A DNA stretch of 38,983 nt from contig CAZKXX010000026.1 in assembly GCA_964556705.1 (NCBI GenBank), forward strand, positions 1-38,983. Reading direction: 5' to 3'. The stretch is from CAZKXX01 sp964556705. Its GTDB lineage: Bacteria; Acidobacteriota; Terriglobia; UBA7540. Below are positions 32,149 to 38,983 of the stretch, in pieces. A program made the position numbers and the translations under genes. Within the stretch, counting starts at the first letter, position 1; each line of letters begins with the position of its first letter. The notes beneath the pieces are model-generated. The model searched no databases and was not told the DNA's origin. It saw nothing but the letters and a program-made list of their open reading frames with translations.

Positions 32149-34140
32149 CTATTCGTCCGCGATCCGCAGCCGGGAATCGGTCGCAACGGACGAAGGGTCG
32201 GTTGAGCCTAACGCCGGAACAGCGCGTTTCGCCGCCAGCGCTTCCTGGTCTTTGTATTGGAGCTGGTACAGCTTGTAGTAAATCCCCCGCTGCGCGAGCA
32301 ATTCCCGGTGCGTTCCGATTTCGCGCACGTGACCTTTGTGCAGAACGACAATCTTCGAAGCGTTCTGAATCGTGGAAAGGCGGTGAGCGATGACCAGCGA
32401 CGTGCGGCCGGCAAGCAGCCGCCGGAGCGCGTCGCGTATGAGCGCCTCCGTCTCCGGGTCCACGCTGGAAGTGGCTTCGTCCAGGATCAGCACGCGCGGG
32501 TCGTGAGCGAGCGCGCGCGCGAACGAAAGCAGTTGCTTCTGGCCCACGGAAAGCGTCGCGCCGCGCTCCCGCACCGGCTCCTCGAAACCTTTCGGAAGGC
32601 TCTCAATAAACTCCAGCAAGTTTACCTGGCGCGCCGCGTCGCGCACCCGTTCGTCGGAGATGCTTTCCGTTCCCAGCCGAATGTTGCCGGCGATCGTTCC
32701 CGAAAAGAGGAACGGGTCCTGGAGGACCATGCCGAAGTTGCTTCGCAGCTCGCTCAGCGGCAGCTCTCGAATGTCCTCGCCGTCGAGAAGAATCTGGCCT
32801 TCCCGGACTTCGTAGAAGCGCAGCAGCAGGTTGGTCAGTGTGGTCTTCCCGGCGCCGGTGTGGCCGACGATAGCCACCGTCTCACCGGGCTCGAGCGTGA
32901 AACTGACGTTCTCAATGACCCGATGATTGTCCGCATAGGCGAAACTGACGTTGCGGAATTCGATGCGGCCCGCTGTCTCACGCCGGGGCGCGGGAACTCG
33001 CGGCGCGGCCGGGTCGGTAATCGTCACCGGAGTGTCGAGCAGGCGGAAGATGCGCTCGGCGCTCGCCATCGCCGCCTGAAGAATATTGTACTTGTCGCTC
33101 AGGTCCTGAATGGGACGGAAGAACCGCTGCGAGTACTGAATGAACGCGATCGCCGTGCCGATCGTCACCGTGCCCGTGAGGGCCATCGAACCGCCCTGGA
33201 ACAGAATGATCGCGACGGCGATGACTCCCAGCAGTTCGACTGCCGGATAGAAAAGGCCGTAGGCAAGGATCGAGTCCTTGTAGGCCGTCATGTGCGCGCG
33301 GTTGACCTTTTCAAACTCCTCAAAACTTTTCTCCTCGCGATTGAAGAGCTGGAGCACCGCCATGCCCGTGATGTGCTCCTGAAGGTAGGCGTTGATGCGC
33401 GCGATGGCGACGCGGATCTTGCGATAGGACTCCCGCACCGCTTTGCGGAAGGCGACGGTCACCAGAACAATCAGCGGAAGAACGGAGAAGGTGAGCAGGG
33501 CGAGCTTCCAGTCGATGGAGAGCATGACGACCATGATGCTCAGGAGCGTGAAGAAATCGCCGAAAATGGCCACCATGCCGGAGGCGAACATGTCGTTGAG
33601 GACATCCACGTCCGTCGTCACGCGCGTGACGAGCCGGCCGACAGGATTGCGATCGAAGAAGCTCAATTGCAGACGCTGGAGATGGTCGAAGATCTGTTTT
33701 CGCAGGTCATACATCACCTTCTGCCCCACCATCTGCATTGAAAACGCCTGTGCGAACTCGAGAAGAAAAGCCAGGAGGACGGTCGGGATGTAGAGGAACA
33801 GCGCGACCTGGAAGATGCCTCGGTACGGGTCGTCGCTCAAGAAACGGTCCAGGAAGCCCGGAACGGCATTCGCCTGCGACGGGTCGAGGTATTTGTCCAC
33901 GACCACTTTCAGCAGATAAGGCGGGACGGCCTGCAACAGGCCGTAGAGCACGATGGCCACCAGCGCGAACGTCACGACGTGCCAATACGGGCGGAGGTAC
34001 ACGAGGAGCCGGCGCATCAACCGCGCGTCGTACGCTTTTCCGAGGACTTCTTCTTCGTGGTAACCGTCGGGCATCGTCAAACCAAATCGAGAGTCGAAAG
34101 TCCCGTCCTGACGTTTTCGACTTCGAGCGTGCGCGCTCAA
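32149..34140 (-). CDS. ABC exporter half-transporter, catalytically complete partner (MsbA/TM288-like)
   Basis: This 663-residue protein combines a six-helix type IV exporter domain (residues ~35-330) with a C-terminal ATPase domain. The nucleotide site has Walker A GHTGAGKTT, Walker B LILDEATSSVDPETE with the catalytic glutamate, and the switch histidine in LVIAHRLST. Its signature is LSVGQKQ, a deviation from LSGGQ. The TTG at 34140 overlaps the upstream stop (TTGA); ATG 34074 is an alternative and is closer to the conserved start. Paired with the next-upstream half-transporter it should form a heterodimer. Next to lpxB a lipid or lipopolysaccharide-precursor substrate is plausible but unproven. 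Confidence 0.92.
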   Translation of the reverse strand: MSAHARSRKRQDGTFDSRFGLTMPDGYHEEEVLGKAYDARLMRRLLVYLRPYWHVVTFALVAIVLYGLLQAVPPYLLKVVVDKYLDPSQANAVPGFLDRFLSDDPYRGIFQVALFLYIPTVLLAFLLEFAQAFSMQMVGQKVMYDLRKQIFDHLQRLQLSFFDRNPVGRLVTRVTTDVDVLNDMFASGMVAIFGDFFTLLSIMVVMLSIDWKLALLTFSVLPLIVLVTVAFRKAVRESYRKIRVAIARINAYLQEHITGMAVLQLFNREEKSFEEFEKVNRAHMTAYKDSILAYGLFYPAVELLGVIAVAIILFQGGSMALTGTVTIGTAIAFIQYSQRFFRPIQDLSDKYNILQAAMASAERIFRLLDTPVTITDPAAPRVPAPRRETAGRIEFRNVSFAYADNHRVIENVSFTLEPGETVAIVGHTGAGKTTLTNLLLRFYEVREGQILLDGEDIRELPLSELRSNFGMVLQDPFLFSGTIAGNIRLGTESISDERVRDAARQVNLLEFIESLPKGFEEPVRERGATLSVGQKQLLSFARALAHDPRVLILDEATSSVDPETEALIRDALRRLLAGRTSLVIAHRLSTIQNASKIVVLHKGHVREIGTHRELLAQRGIYYKLYQLQYKDQEALAAKRAVPALGSTDPSSVATDSRLRIADE

Positions 34141-35882
34141 GTCTCCTGTTCCAGCGCTTCTTCAATCAGCTGCTTGTGGTAGAGCTCCGCATAGACTCCG
34201 TTCCGGGCCAGCAACTCCTCGTGCGTGCCGCGCTCGGCGATTTCGCCGTCGTCAAGGACCACGATTTCGTCCGCGCCGCGAATCGTCGAGACGCGGTGCG
34301 AGATGAGAAACGTGGTGCGTCCCGCCATCACGTCGGTCAGGTGCCGGAGGATGCGTTCCTCGGTGTAGGTATCCACGCTCGAGAGCGCATCGTCGAGTAT
34401 CAGAATGCGCGGGTCGCGCAGCACGGCGCGCGAAATGGCGGCGCGCTGCTTCTGCCCGCCGGAAAGCGTCAGACCGCGCTCGCCGACCAGCGTGTCGAAA
34501 CCCTTCGGAAATTCCCGGATGTCGGGCAGAATGTTCGAAATCTCCGCGGCGCGCTCCACTTCCTCGTCCGACGCCTGGAAAACTCCGAAGCGGATGTTCT
34601 CGCGAACCGATTCGCTGAACAGAAACGTTTCTTGCGGAACAAAGCCAATGTGCCGTCGCAGCGTGGCGAGCGGGATCTCGCGGACGGGGACGCCGTCAAT
34701 GAGCACGCTGCCCTCGGGCGCGTCGTAGAGGCGCGGAATGAGGCTCGCGAGCGTCGTCTTGCCCGAGCCCGTCGCGCCGACGATGGCCACGGTGCGCCCA
34801 GCGGGAACGTGCAAGCTGATGTTGCGGAGAATCGGCCGGCCGTTATAGCTGAACGTCAGGTTGCGGAATTCGACTTCACCGCGAATCTCCGTGAGGGGGC
34901 GCTCGGGAACCTTGCGGTCGTCGATGTCCGGCTCAGCCTGGAAAATACTGTTCAAGCGCTCCAGAGACGCGAGGCCGCGTTGCACGAGGTTCGTCACCCA
35001 CCCGACCGCAATCATCGGCCAGATGAGATAAGCGAGGTAGATGTTGAACGCGGCAAAGGTGCCGAGCGTGATGGTTCCGTTGAGGACGTGGCGGCTGCCC
35101 ACCAGAAGGATGAACAGAAAGGCGAAGGCGAAGAGGAGTCCCATCGCCGGCCAGATGAGGCTCGTAATCCAGATGAGGTGCTTGTTCTTTTCGACGAACT
35201 CGCGGTTCATCTGGCGGAAGCGCCGACGCTCGGCATCCTCCTGGCCGAAGGCGCGCACGACGCGGACGCCCGAAAGGTTCTCACGCACCATTTCCGTCAT
35301 CACGGAATACATCGCCTGAATTCGTTCGAAGCGGTCGTGAATCCTCTGGCCGAAGACCTTTACAGTGACGGAGACCAGCGGAAGGGGCGCCAGCGCCACC
35401 AGCGTCAGCTTCCAGTCGAGGTGCAGCATCAGGGCGATCGTTCCCAGTCCGACCACGATCGTATTCGCTGAATACATGATGCCCGGCCCGATCAGGTTTC
35501 GGACCGCGTTCAGGTCGTTGGTGAGCTTCGACATCAGGTCGCCGGTAGGCGTCTGAGAGTAATAGCGCGGCGAAAGGCGCATCAGGTGGCGGAACAAATT
35601 GTTGCGCAGGTCGTACTCGACGTCGCGCGAAACGCCGATGAGGATCCAGCGCGTCCAGAACTGGAAGAAAGCCCTCGCCAGGGCCACGCCGAGCAGGACC
35701 AGGGCGTAGGTCAGCAGAAGGCGTGAGGTGGTGCCTTCCGAAACGCTGTCAATTCCACCCTTGATGATGAGCGGAACGGTGACGCTGAAGGCCTGTGTTG
35801 CCAGGAGTGCCGCGAAGCCCCAGACGTACTGGCGGCGATAATGGAGCAAATACGGTTTGAGCGGGCGAAGGCGATGGAGCAC
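34137..35882 (-). CDS. ABC exporter half-transporter, degenerate-site partner (TM287-like)
   Basis: This 581-residue six-helix exporter domain is fused to an ATPase. It has Walker A GATGSGKTT and an intact LSGGQKQ signature, but Walker B reads LILDDALSSVDTYTE with Asp in place of the catalytic Glu. The H-loop is FLISHRVST. An Asp here and a modified signature in the partner define one degenerate and one competent ATP site, as in TM287/288 and BmrCD-type heterodimers. GTG 35882 is the start, downstream of an extended -10 promoter at 35929-35937. The gene overlaps the partner by 4 bases. It leads the operon with the partner, lpxB and the M1-type peptidase. Confidence 0.92.
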   Translation of the reverse strand: MLHRLRPLKPYLLHYRRQYVWGFAALLATQAFSVTVPLIIKGGIDSVSEGTTSRLLLTYALVLLGVALARAFFQFWTRWILIGVSRDVEYDLRNNLFRHLMRLSPRYYSQTPTGDLMSKLTNDLNAVRNLIGPGIMYSANTIVVGLGTIALMLHLDWKLTLVALAPLPLVSVTVKVFGQRIHDRFERIQAMYSVMTEMVRENLSGVRVVRAFGQEDAERRRFRQMNREFVEKNKHLIWITSLIWPAMGLLFAFAFLFILLVGSRHVLNGTITLGTFAAFNIYLAYLIWPMIAVGWVTNLVQRGLASLERLNSIFQAEPDIDDRKVPERPLTEIRGEVEFRNLTFSYNGRPILRNISLHVPAGRTVAIVGATGSGKTTLASLIPRLYDAPEGSVLIDGVPVREIPLATLRRHIGFVPQETFLFSESVRENIRFGVFQASDEEVERAAEISNILPDIREFPKGFDTLVGERGLTLSGGQKQRAAISRAVLRDPRILILDDALSSVDTYTEERILRHLTDVMAGRTTFLISHRVSTIRGADEIVVLDDGEIAERGTHEELLARNGVYAELYHKQLIEEALEQET

Positions 35883-35928
35883 GCGTGTCCCTGTTGCGGC
35901 TTGCGGCAGGCTCAGATTCTAAACTGCA

Positions 35929-35937
35929 ATTATAGCA
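35929..35937 (-). promoter_or_regulatory. Extended -10 promoter of the ABC exporter-lpxB operon
   Basis: The minus strand reads TGCTATAAT, a perfect -10 hexamer with the TGn extension. The -35 region is poor, as usual for extended -10 promoters. The predicted start is near 35922, about 40 bases before GTG 35882. Confidence 0.6.
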
Positions 35938-35996
35938 TTTTGACCGGGTTTCACAGGCGCCCGGAGCGAGCGGCGAACGTCAGACCGCTGCCTTGC

Positions 35997-36596
35997 TCAG
36001 AGTTCCCGCCGGCCTTCGAGGGCCTTGACCATCGTCACTTCATCGGCGAACTCAAGATCCGAGCCGACGGGGATGCCCATGGCGATGCGCGTCACGCGCA
36101 CGCCGAGCGGCTTGATGAGTTTGGAGAGGTAAATGGCGGTCGCTTCGCCTTCGACGTTGGGGTTGGTGGCGATGATGATTTCGCGGATGGCTCCGTCCTT
36201 CAGCCGGTCGAGCAGGTTCTTGATTTTGAGCTGTTCGGGCGTCACGCCCTGGAGCGGCGAAAGCGAGCCGTGCAGGACGTGGTAGAGCCCGCGAAACTCG
36301 CGCGTCTTTTCGATGCCCACAACGTTATAAGGCGTCTCGACGACGCAGACGACCGTCTGGTCGCGGCTCGGATCGGAGCAGTACCCGCAGGGATCGACGT
36401 CGGTCAGGTTGTTACAGCGGGAGCAGAGCCGGATCTGGTCCTTGGCGTCGAGGATGGCGCGCGCCAGCCGCTCCACGTCCTCGCGCGCGGCGCGCTCCAG
36501 GTGGAAGGCGATGCGCTGCGCCGACTTTTGCCCGATGCCGGGCAGCCGTTTCAGCTCGTCAATCAATCGAGCCAGCGGCTCCGCGTAGTCCTTCAT
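35997..36596 (-). CDS. recR: Recombination mediator RecR
   Basis: This protein has 199 residues from ATG 36596, the normal family start (MKDYAEPLARLIDELKRLPGIGQKSAQRIAFHLE). The longer frame to 36683 only reads through a heptamer repeat tract. The N-terminal helix-hairpin-helix, the zinc finger (CSRCNNLTDVDPCGYC) and the Toprim domain (VCVVETPYNVVGIEKT onward, then ATNPNVEGEATAIYL) are all present. RecR acts with RecO to load RecA at gaps. It follows ybaB and dnaX in the conserved dnaX-ybaB-recR order. No Shine-Dalgarno is visible before the ATG. Confidence 0.97.
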   Translation of the reverse strand: MKDYAEPLARLIDELKRLPGIGQKSAQRIAFHLERAAREDVERLARAILDAKDQIRLCSRCNNLTDVDPCGYCSDPSRDQTVVCVVETPYNVVGIEKTREFRGLYHVLHGSLSPLQGVTPEQLKIKNLLDRLKDGAIREIIIATNPNVEGEATAIYLSKLIKPLGVRVTRIAMGIPVGSDLEFADEVTMVKALEGRREL

Positions 36597-36680
36597 GGGA
36601 TGGAATCTCGAAACCGGGAATCTGAAACTGGAAAATGGAAATTGGAAACTCGAAACTCGAAATTCGAAACCTCGAACGGG
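36597..36680. repeat. Heptamer tandem repeat between ybaB and recR
   Basis: Six exact-period units, GAAACTG, GAAAATG, GAAATTG, GAAACTC, GAAACTC and GAAATTC, lie at 36624-36665 with degenerate copies on both sides. It occupies nearly the whole spacer and the recR leader. Confidence 0.8.
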
Positions 36681-36707
36681 CAACGCGTTTCGAGATTCTG
36701 GAAGGTC

Positions 36708-37019
36708 TCACGTCAGGCCGGGAATGTTCAGGCCGCCGGCCAGGTTCCCCATCTGGCTGGCGAGTTGCTCGTCCACTTTGCGGGTGGCTTCATTGACGGC
36801 GGCGACGACGAGGTCTTGAAGCATTTCGACGTCCTTTGACGCATAGACCTCCGCGTCCACGTGGACGCTGAGCAGCCGCTTCTGGCCGTTCATTTTCACC
36901 GTGACCATGCCTCCGCCCGCGGAGGCTTCCACGACCAGGTCATCCAGTTGCTTCTGGAGCTGTTCCTGGATGCGCTGCACCTGCTGCATGATCTGCTGCA
37001 TCTGTTGCAGGCTCTTCAT
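36708..37019 (-). CDS. ybaB: YbaB/EbfC family nucleoid-associated protein
   Basis: This small DNA-binding protein of 103 residues has an N-terminal Gln-rich coiled-coil helix (QQMQQIMQQVQRIQEQL), a central VVEASAGGGMVTVKMNG strand pair and a helical LQDLVVAAVNEATRKV segment. YbaB dimers bind DNA and influence nucleoid structure. The gene has a GAGGAGTGA ribosome-binding site at the very end of dnaX, 3 bases apart, so it is co-translated with it. Confidence 0.95.
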   Translation of the reverse strand: MKSLQQMQQIMQQVQRIQEQLQKQLDDLVVEASAGGGMVTVKMNGQKRLLSVHVDAEVYASKDVEMLQDLVVAAVNEATRKVDEQLASQMGNLAGGLNIPGLT

Positions 37020-37022
37020 GGT

Positions 37023-38726
37023 TCACTCCTCGGTGAGGTCCTGGGCGTCCAGCAGAATGCCGTCGAAACGTTTGCGGAAAGCCTCCACACCCGGATCCCG
37101 GGCCGCTCGCTCGCGGGCTGAAGGACGCGCCGCGGCCCGCGACCCTTCCGGCTCAACCAGTGTAACACAAATCCGGACGGGCTGGCCCAGCACCTGGGCG
37201 CACACCTCGCGCAGTGCGTCCAGACGCTCGCGGCTTCGCACGAGGTCGGCGTAGAACGACGCGTCGCGAGGAAAAAGGAACCGGACCTCTCCGTCTTCAA
37301 GCCGGAAGGCGGAGACATGTTCGAGACAACTGCTCAGGAGCTTGTTCGACCGATCGAACAGGAGCGACTTGATTGCTCCCAGGCGCGCATCTTCGGCTGC
37401 GCCGGCCGCCGGGGCCGCGATGGCCACGGAGCGGGCGGCGGGACTCGCCGCGGGGACGGGCCGGGGATTTGCCGCCGGCCTCGGGACGGCGGTTGAAACG
37501 GCGGCGCTCTCCTGGGCCTTCATCGGCGAACGCGCGGGAGCAGAGCTCGGCGCGCCCGCGCGGGACGGCGCTCCACCGGTCTTTTCCGGCCGCGGTCCGT
37601 TCGCCAACTGCGCGAGCAGCGTCTCCAGCGGCGCGAGCCGCGCGGCGTGCGTCAGTTTCAGCAGACCCATCTCAAGCTGAAACCGCGGCTCGAGCGAATA
37701 GCGCATCTCCGATTCGGTCCGCAGCAGGATTTGAAAGAAGCGCGTCAAATCCTCTTCGCTGAATAACCCCGAGAGCTCTCCGAGCGCCTTTCGCTCGTCG
37801 CTCGGGACCTGAAGCAGCGCGCTCTCGGCGCCACAGGTCTTTGCGATCGTCAGGTTGCGGACGTAGCGCGTAAACTCGCCGACGAAGTGGGAAAGTTCAT
37901 AGCCTTCAGCCGCCAGTCGCGCCACGCGTTCGAGTGTGCCGCGCGAGTCGCCCGAGTGAATGGTGCGCGCCAGCTCCGCCAGGAACTCCGTCGGAACCAC
38001 TCCGAGCAGTTGCCGCACCCGTCCTTCCTCGAGCGAGTCGCCGCAGGCGGCGATCACCTGGTCGAGCAGAGAAAGGGAATCGCGCAAGCTCCCCTCGGCC
38101 GCCAGAGCCATCGCTCCGAGAGAGCCTTCGTCGGCCCGGATGTTTTCCTGCTCGCAGACGAAACGCAGGCGATCGTAGATCTCGCCGTAATCGAGCAGCC
38201 GGAAAGAAAAGTGCTGGCAGCGCGAAAGAATCGTCGCCGGCAGCTTGTGGGGCTCGGTCGTGGCGAGAATGAAGAGCGCGCGAGGCGGAGGCTCTTCGAG
38301 TGTCTTGAGCAGCGCGTTGAACGCCTCCGTCGTCAGCATGTGGACTTCATCGATGATGAAGACCTTGTAGCGGTCGCGCGCCGGAAGGTAGCGGACGTTC
38401 TCGCGCAGCTCGCGGATTTCGTCGATGCCCCGGTTGGAGGCGGCGTCGATTTCGAATACATCGACCGAGTTGCCGGCCGTGATCTCGCGGCAGGAGTCGC
38501 ACTCTCCGCACGGCGTGACCGTCGGCCCCTTCGCGCAGTTGAGCGACTTGGCGAGGATGCGCGCCGTCGAAGTCTTTCCCACACCGCGCGCGCCCGAGAA
38601 GATGTAGCCGTGCGCGACGCGTTCCGTCCGGATGGCGTTCTGAAGGGTTTCGGTAATCACCCGCTGCCCCACGACGTCGTCAAAGACCTGGGGGCGGTAC
38701 TTGCGGGCGATCACTTGATAGGACAT
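37023..38726 (-). CDS. dnaX: DNA polymerase III subunit gamma/tau
   Basis: This 567-residue clamp-loader ATPase has Walker A GARGVGKTS (45-53), a zinc module (NCAKGP ... PCGECDSC), EIDAASNRGIDEIREL, Walker B FIIDEVHML, TLEEPPPRALFILATTE with the SRC motif (LSRCQHFSF). A Pro/Ala-rich hinge near residues 390-440 separates the ATPase and collar from a C-terminal tau-like domain. No obvious slippery heptamer for gamma production was seen. It loads the sliding clamp and couples polymerases and helicase. ATG 38726 has no Shine-Dalgarno; it is preceded at once by a heptamer repeat tract. It is downstream of ffs and upstream of ybaB-recR. Confidence 0.97.
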   Translation of the reverse strand: MSYQVIARKYRPQVFDDVVGQRVITETLQNAIRTERVAHGYIFSGARGVGKTSTARILAKSLNCAKGPTVTPCGECDSCREITAGNSVDVFEIDAASNRGIDEIRELRENVRYLPARDRYKVFIIDEVHMLTTEAFNALLKTLEEPPPRALFILATTEPHKLPATILSRCQHFSFRLLDYGEIYDRLRFVCEQENIRADEGSLGAMALAAEGSLRDSLSLLDQVIAACGDSLEEGRVRQLLGVVPTEFLAELARTIHSGDSRGTLERVARLAAEGYELSHFVGEFTRYVRNLTIAKTCGAESALLQVPSDERKALGELSGLFSEEDLTRFFQILLRTESEMRYSLEPRFQLEMGLLKLTHAARLAPLETLLAQLANGPRPEKTGGAPSRAGAPSSAPARSPMKAQESAAVSTAVPRPAANPRPVPAASPAARSVAIAAPAAGAAEDARLGAIKSLLFDRSNKLLSSCLEHVSAFRLEDGEVRFLFPRDASFYADLVRSRERLDALREVCAQVLGQPVRICVTLVEPEGSRAAARPSARERAARDPGVEAFRKRFDGILLDAQDLTEE

Positions 38727-38728
38727 GG

Positions 38729-38850
38729 CGATTTTGGATTTTGGATTCTTGATTCTGGAGTGCTGAGCGGAAAGAACGCCTCCCGCGGGAGGGAACGATT
38801 CCCGCCTTCAGACGAAATCAAAAATCCAAAATCCCAAATCCAAAATCGGC
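38729..38850. repeat. Inverted heptamer repeat arms with palindromic centre, between ffs and dnaX
   Basis: The left arm (38731-38758) is four 7-base units, ATTTTGG, ATTTTGG, ATTCTTG, ATTCTGG. The right arm (38816-38850) is five units, AATCAAA, AATCCAA, AATCCCA, AATCCAA, AATCGGC, nearly the reverse complement of the left plus one unit. In the centre lie a perfect 14-base palindrome, CCTCCCGCGGGAGG (38779-38792), and a small hairpin (38791-38803). The whole could form a large cruciform or RNA stem. Confidence 0.75.
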
Positions 38851-38858
38851 TGAGTGCC

Positions 38859-38960
38859 AGACTTCGGGTTGTTCTGCGGCACCCGGAGAGGCCCGCTACC
38901 GTTGCTTCCTTCCGGACCTGGCGGGGTTCACGAGCATCCGTCGCACAGAGCCCGAAGTCT
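38859..38960 (-). ncRNA. ffs: Signal recognition particle RNA (small 4.5S-type)
   Basis: The minus strand contains the universal SRP core CAGGTCCGGAAGGAAGCA. Its 5' end AGACTTCGGG pairs with its 3' end CCCGAAGTCT to close a single long hairpin of about 102 nt, the size of the bacterial 4.5S form without Alu domain. It binds Ffh and takes part in membrane-protein targeting. Linkage to dnaX is common in bacteria. Exact mature ends are inferred from the closing stem. Confidence 0.95.
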
Positions 38961-38983
38961 GACCCATTGGCGCGTGCCGAATT

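Noticed and set aside
36624..36665. Possible CRISPR array
   Set aside because: Units are only 7 bases with no spacers and no cas genes.
36597..36683. N-terminal extension of RecR
   Set aside because: The extra 29 residues are the translation of the GAAAHTS heptamer tract (Phe/Ser/Arg repeats); the family start is ATG 36596.
38779..38803. Intrinsic terminator after ffs
   Set aside because: The palindromes are strong but no T-run follows on the minus strand.

Overview
The window reads as a high-GC chromosomal segment of a Gram-negative, probably Acidobacteriota-like bacterium. Support for this comes from lpxB (LPS synthesis), an outer-membrane barrel, TolC/RND efflux, a Tat-exported sugar isomerase-like protein, and degenerate 7-bp repeat tracts between housekeeping genes. 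The phylum call is an inference from gene content. No tRNA, rRNA, insertion sequence, prophage or CRISPR array was recognised.

Layout. (1) 1-4059, + strand: heme synthesis, with a HemD-HemE fusion cut by the window edge, then hemH, then a protoporphyrinogen oxidase that seems to start at CTG. (2) 4076-5547, - strand: a Tat-exported TIM-barrel protein and a PilZ protein with its own strong promoter. (3) 5644-14777, - strand: the most striking region, a seven-gene electron-transfer cluster. In transcription order it holds a membrane-anchored heptaheme cytochrome, an NHL-repeat protein, a tetraheme cytochrome, a parvulin-type prolyl isomerase, a large outer-membrane barrel, a second NHL protein and a 12-heme cytochrome (11 CXXCH plus one CX3CH). 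Together these carry 23 heme-binding motifs. The layout suggests a porin-cytochrome conduit or extracellular cytochrome system. (4) 15103-23295, + strand: a CusCBA-type Cu(I)/Ag(I) efflux operon opening with a small Cys/His-rich secreted protein and ending with a NosL-like protein and a lytic transglycosylase. The divergent spacer between regions 3 and 4 holds a good sigma-54 (-24/-12) match facing each way.

(5) 23361-26342, - strand: four overlapping genes, radical SAM/SPASM (NirJ/AhbD-like), DUF1858-like redox protein, YwiC-like membrane protein and nitroreductase. They form a compact operon of unknown role. (6) 26343-27045: about 700 bases without a convincing gene but rich in dyads. (7) 27046-28796, + strand: a macro-domain protein and a MidA/NDUFAF7-type methyltransferase. 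(8) 28821-35882, - strand: a heterodimeric ABC exporter pair, lpxB and an M1-type peptidase with TPRs. (9) 35997-38960, - strand: the conserved ffs-dnaX-ybaB-recR block, with two heptamer-repeat tracts in its spacers.

Theme. Heme synthesis, a 23-heme cytochrome cluster, copper efflux with a NosL-like copper protein, and a heme-type radical SAM operon lie within 27 kb. This fits a metal- and redox-oriented anaerobic or facultative lifestyle. The cytochrome cluster is the best candidate for an under-described system: it combines two NHL-cytochrome pairs, an internal duplication of a tetraheme module, a dedicated prolyl isomerase and a barrel.
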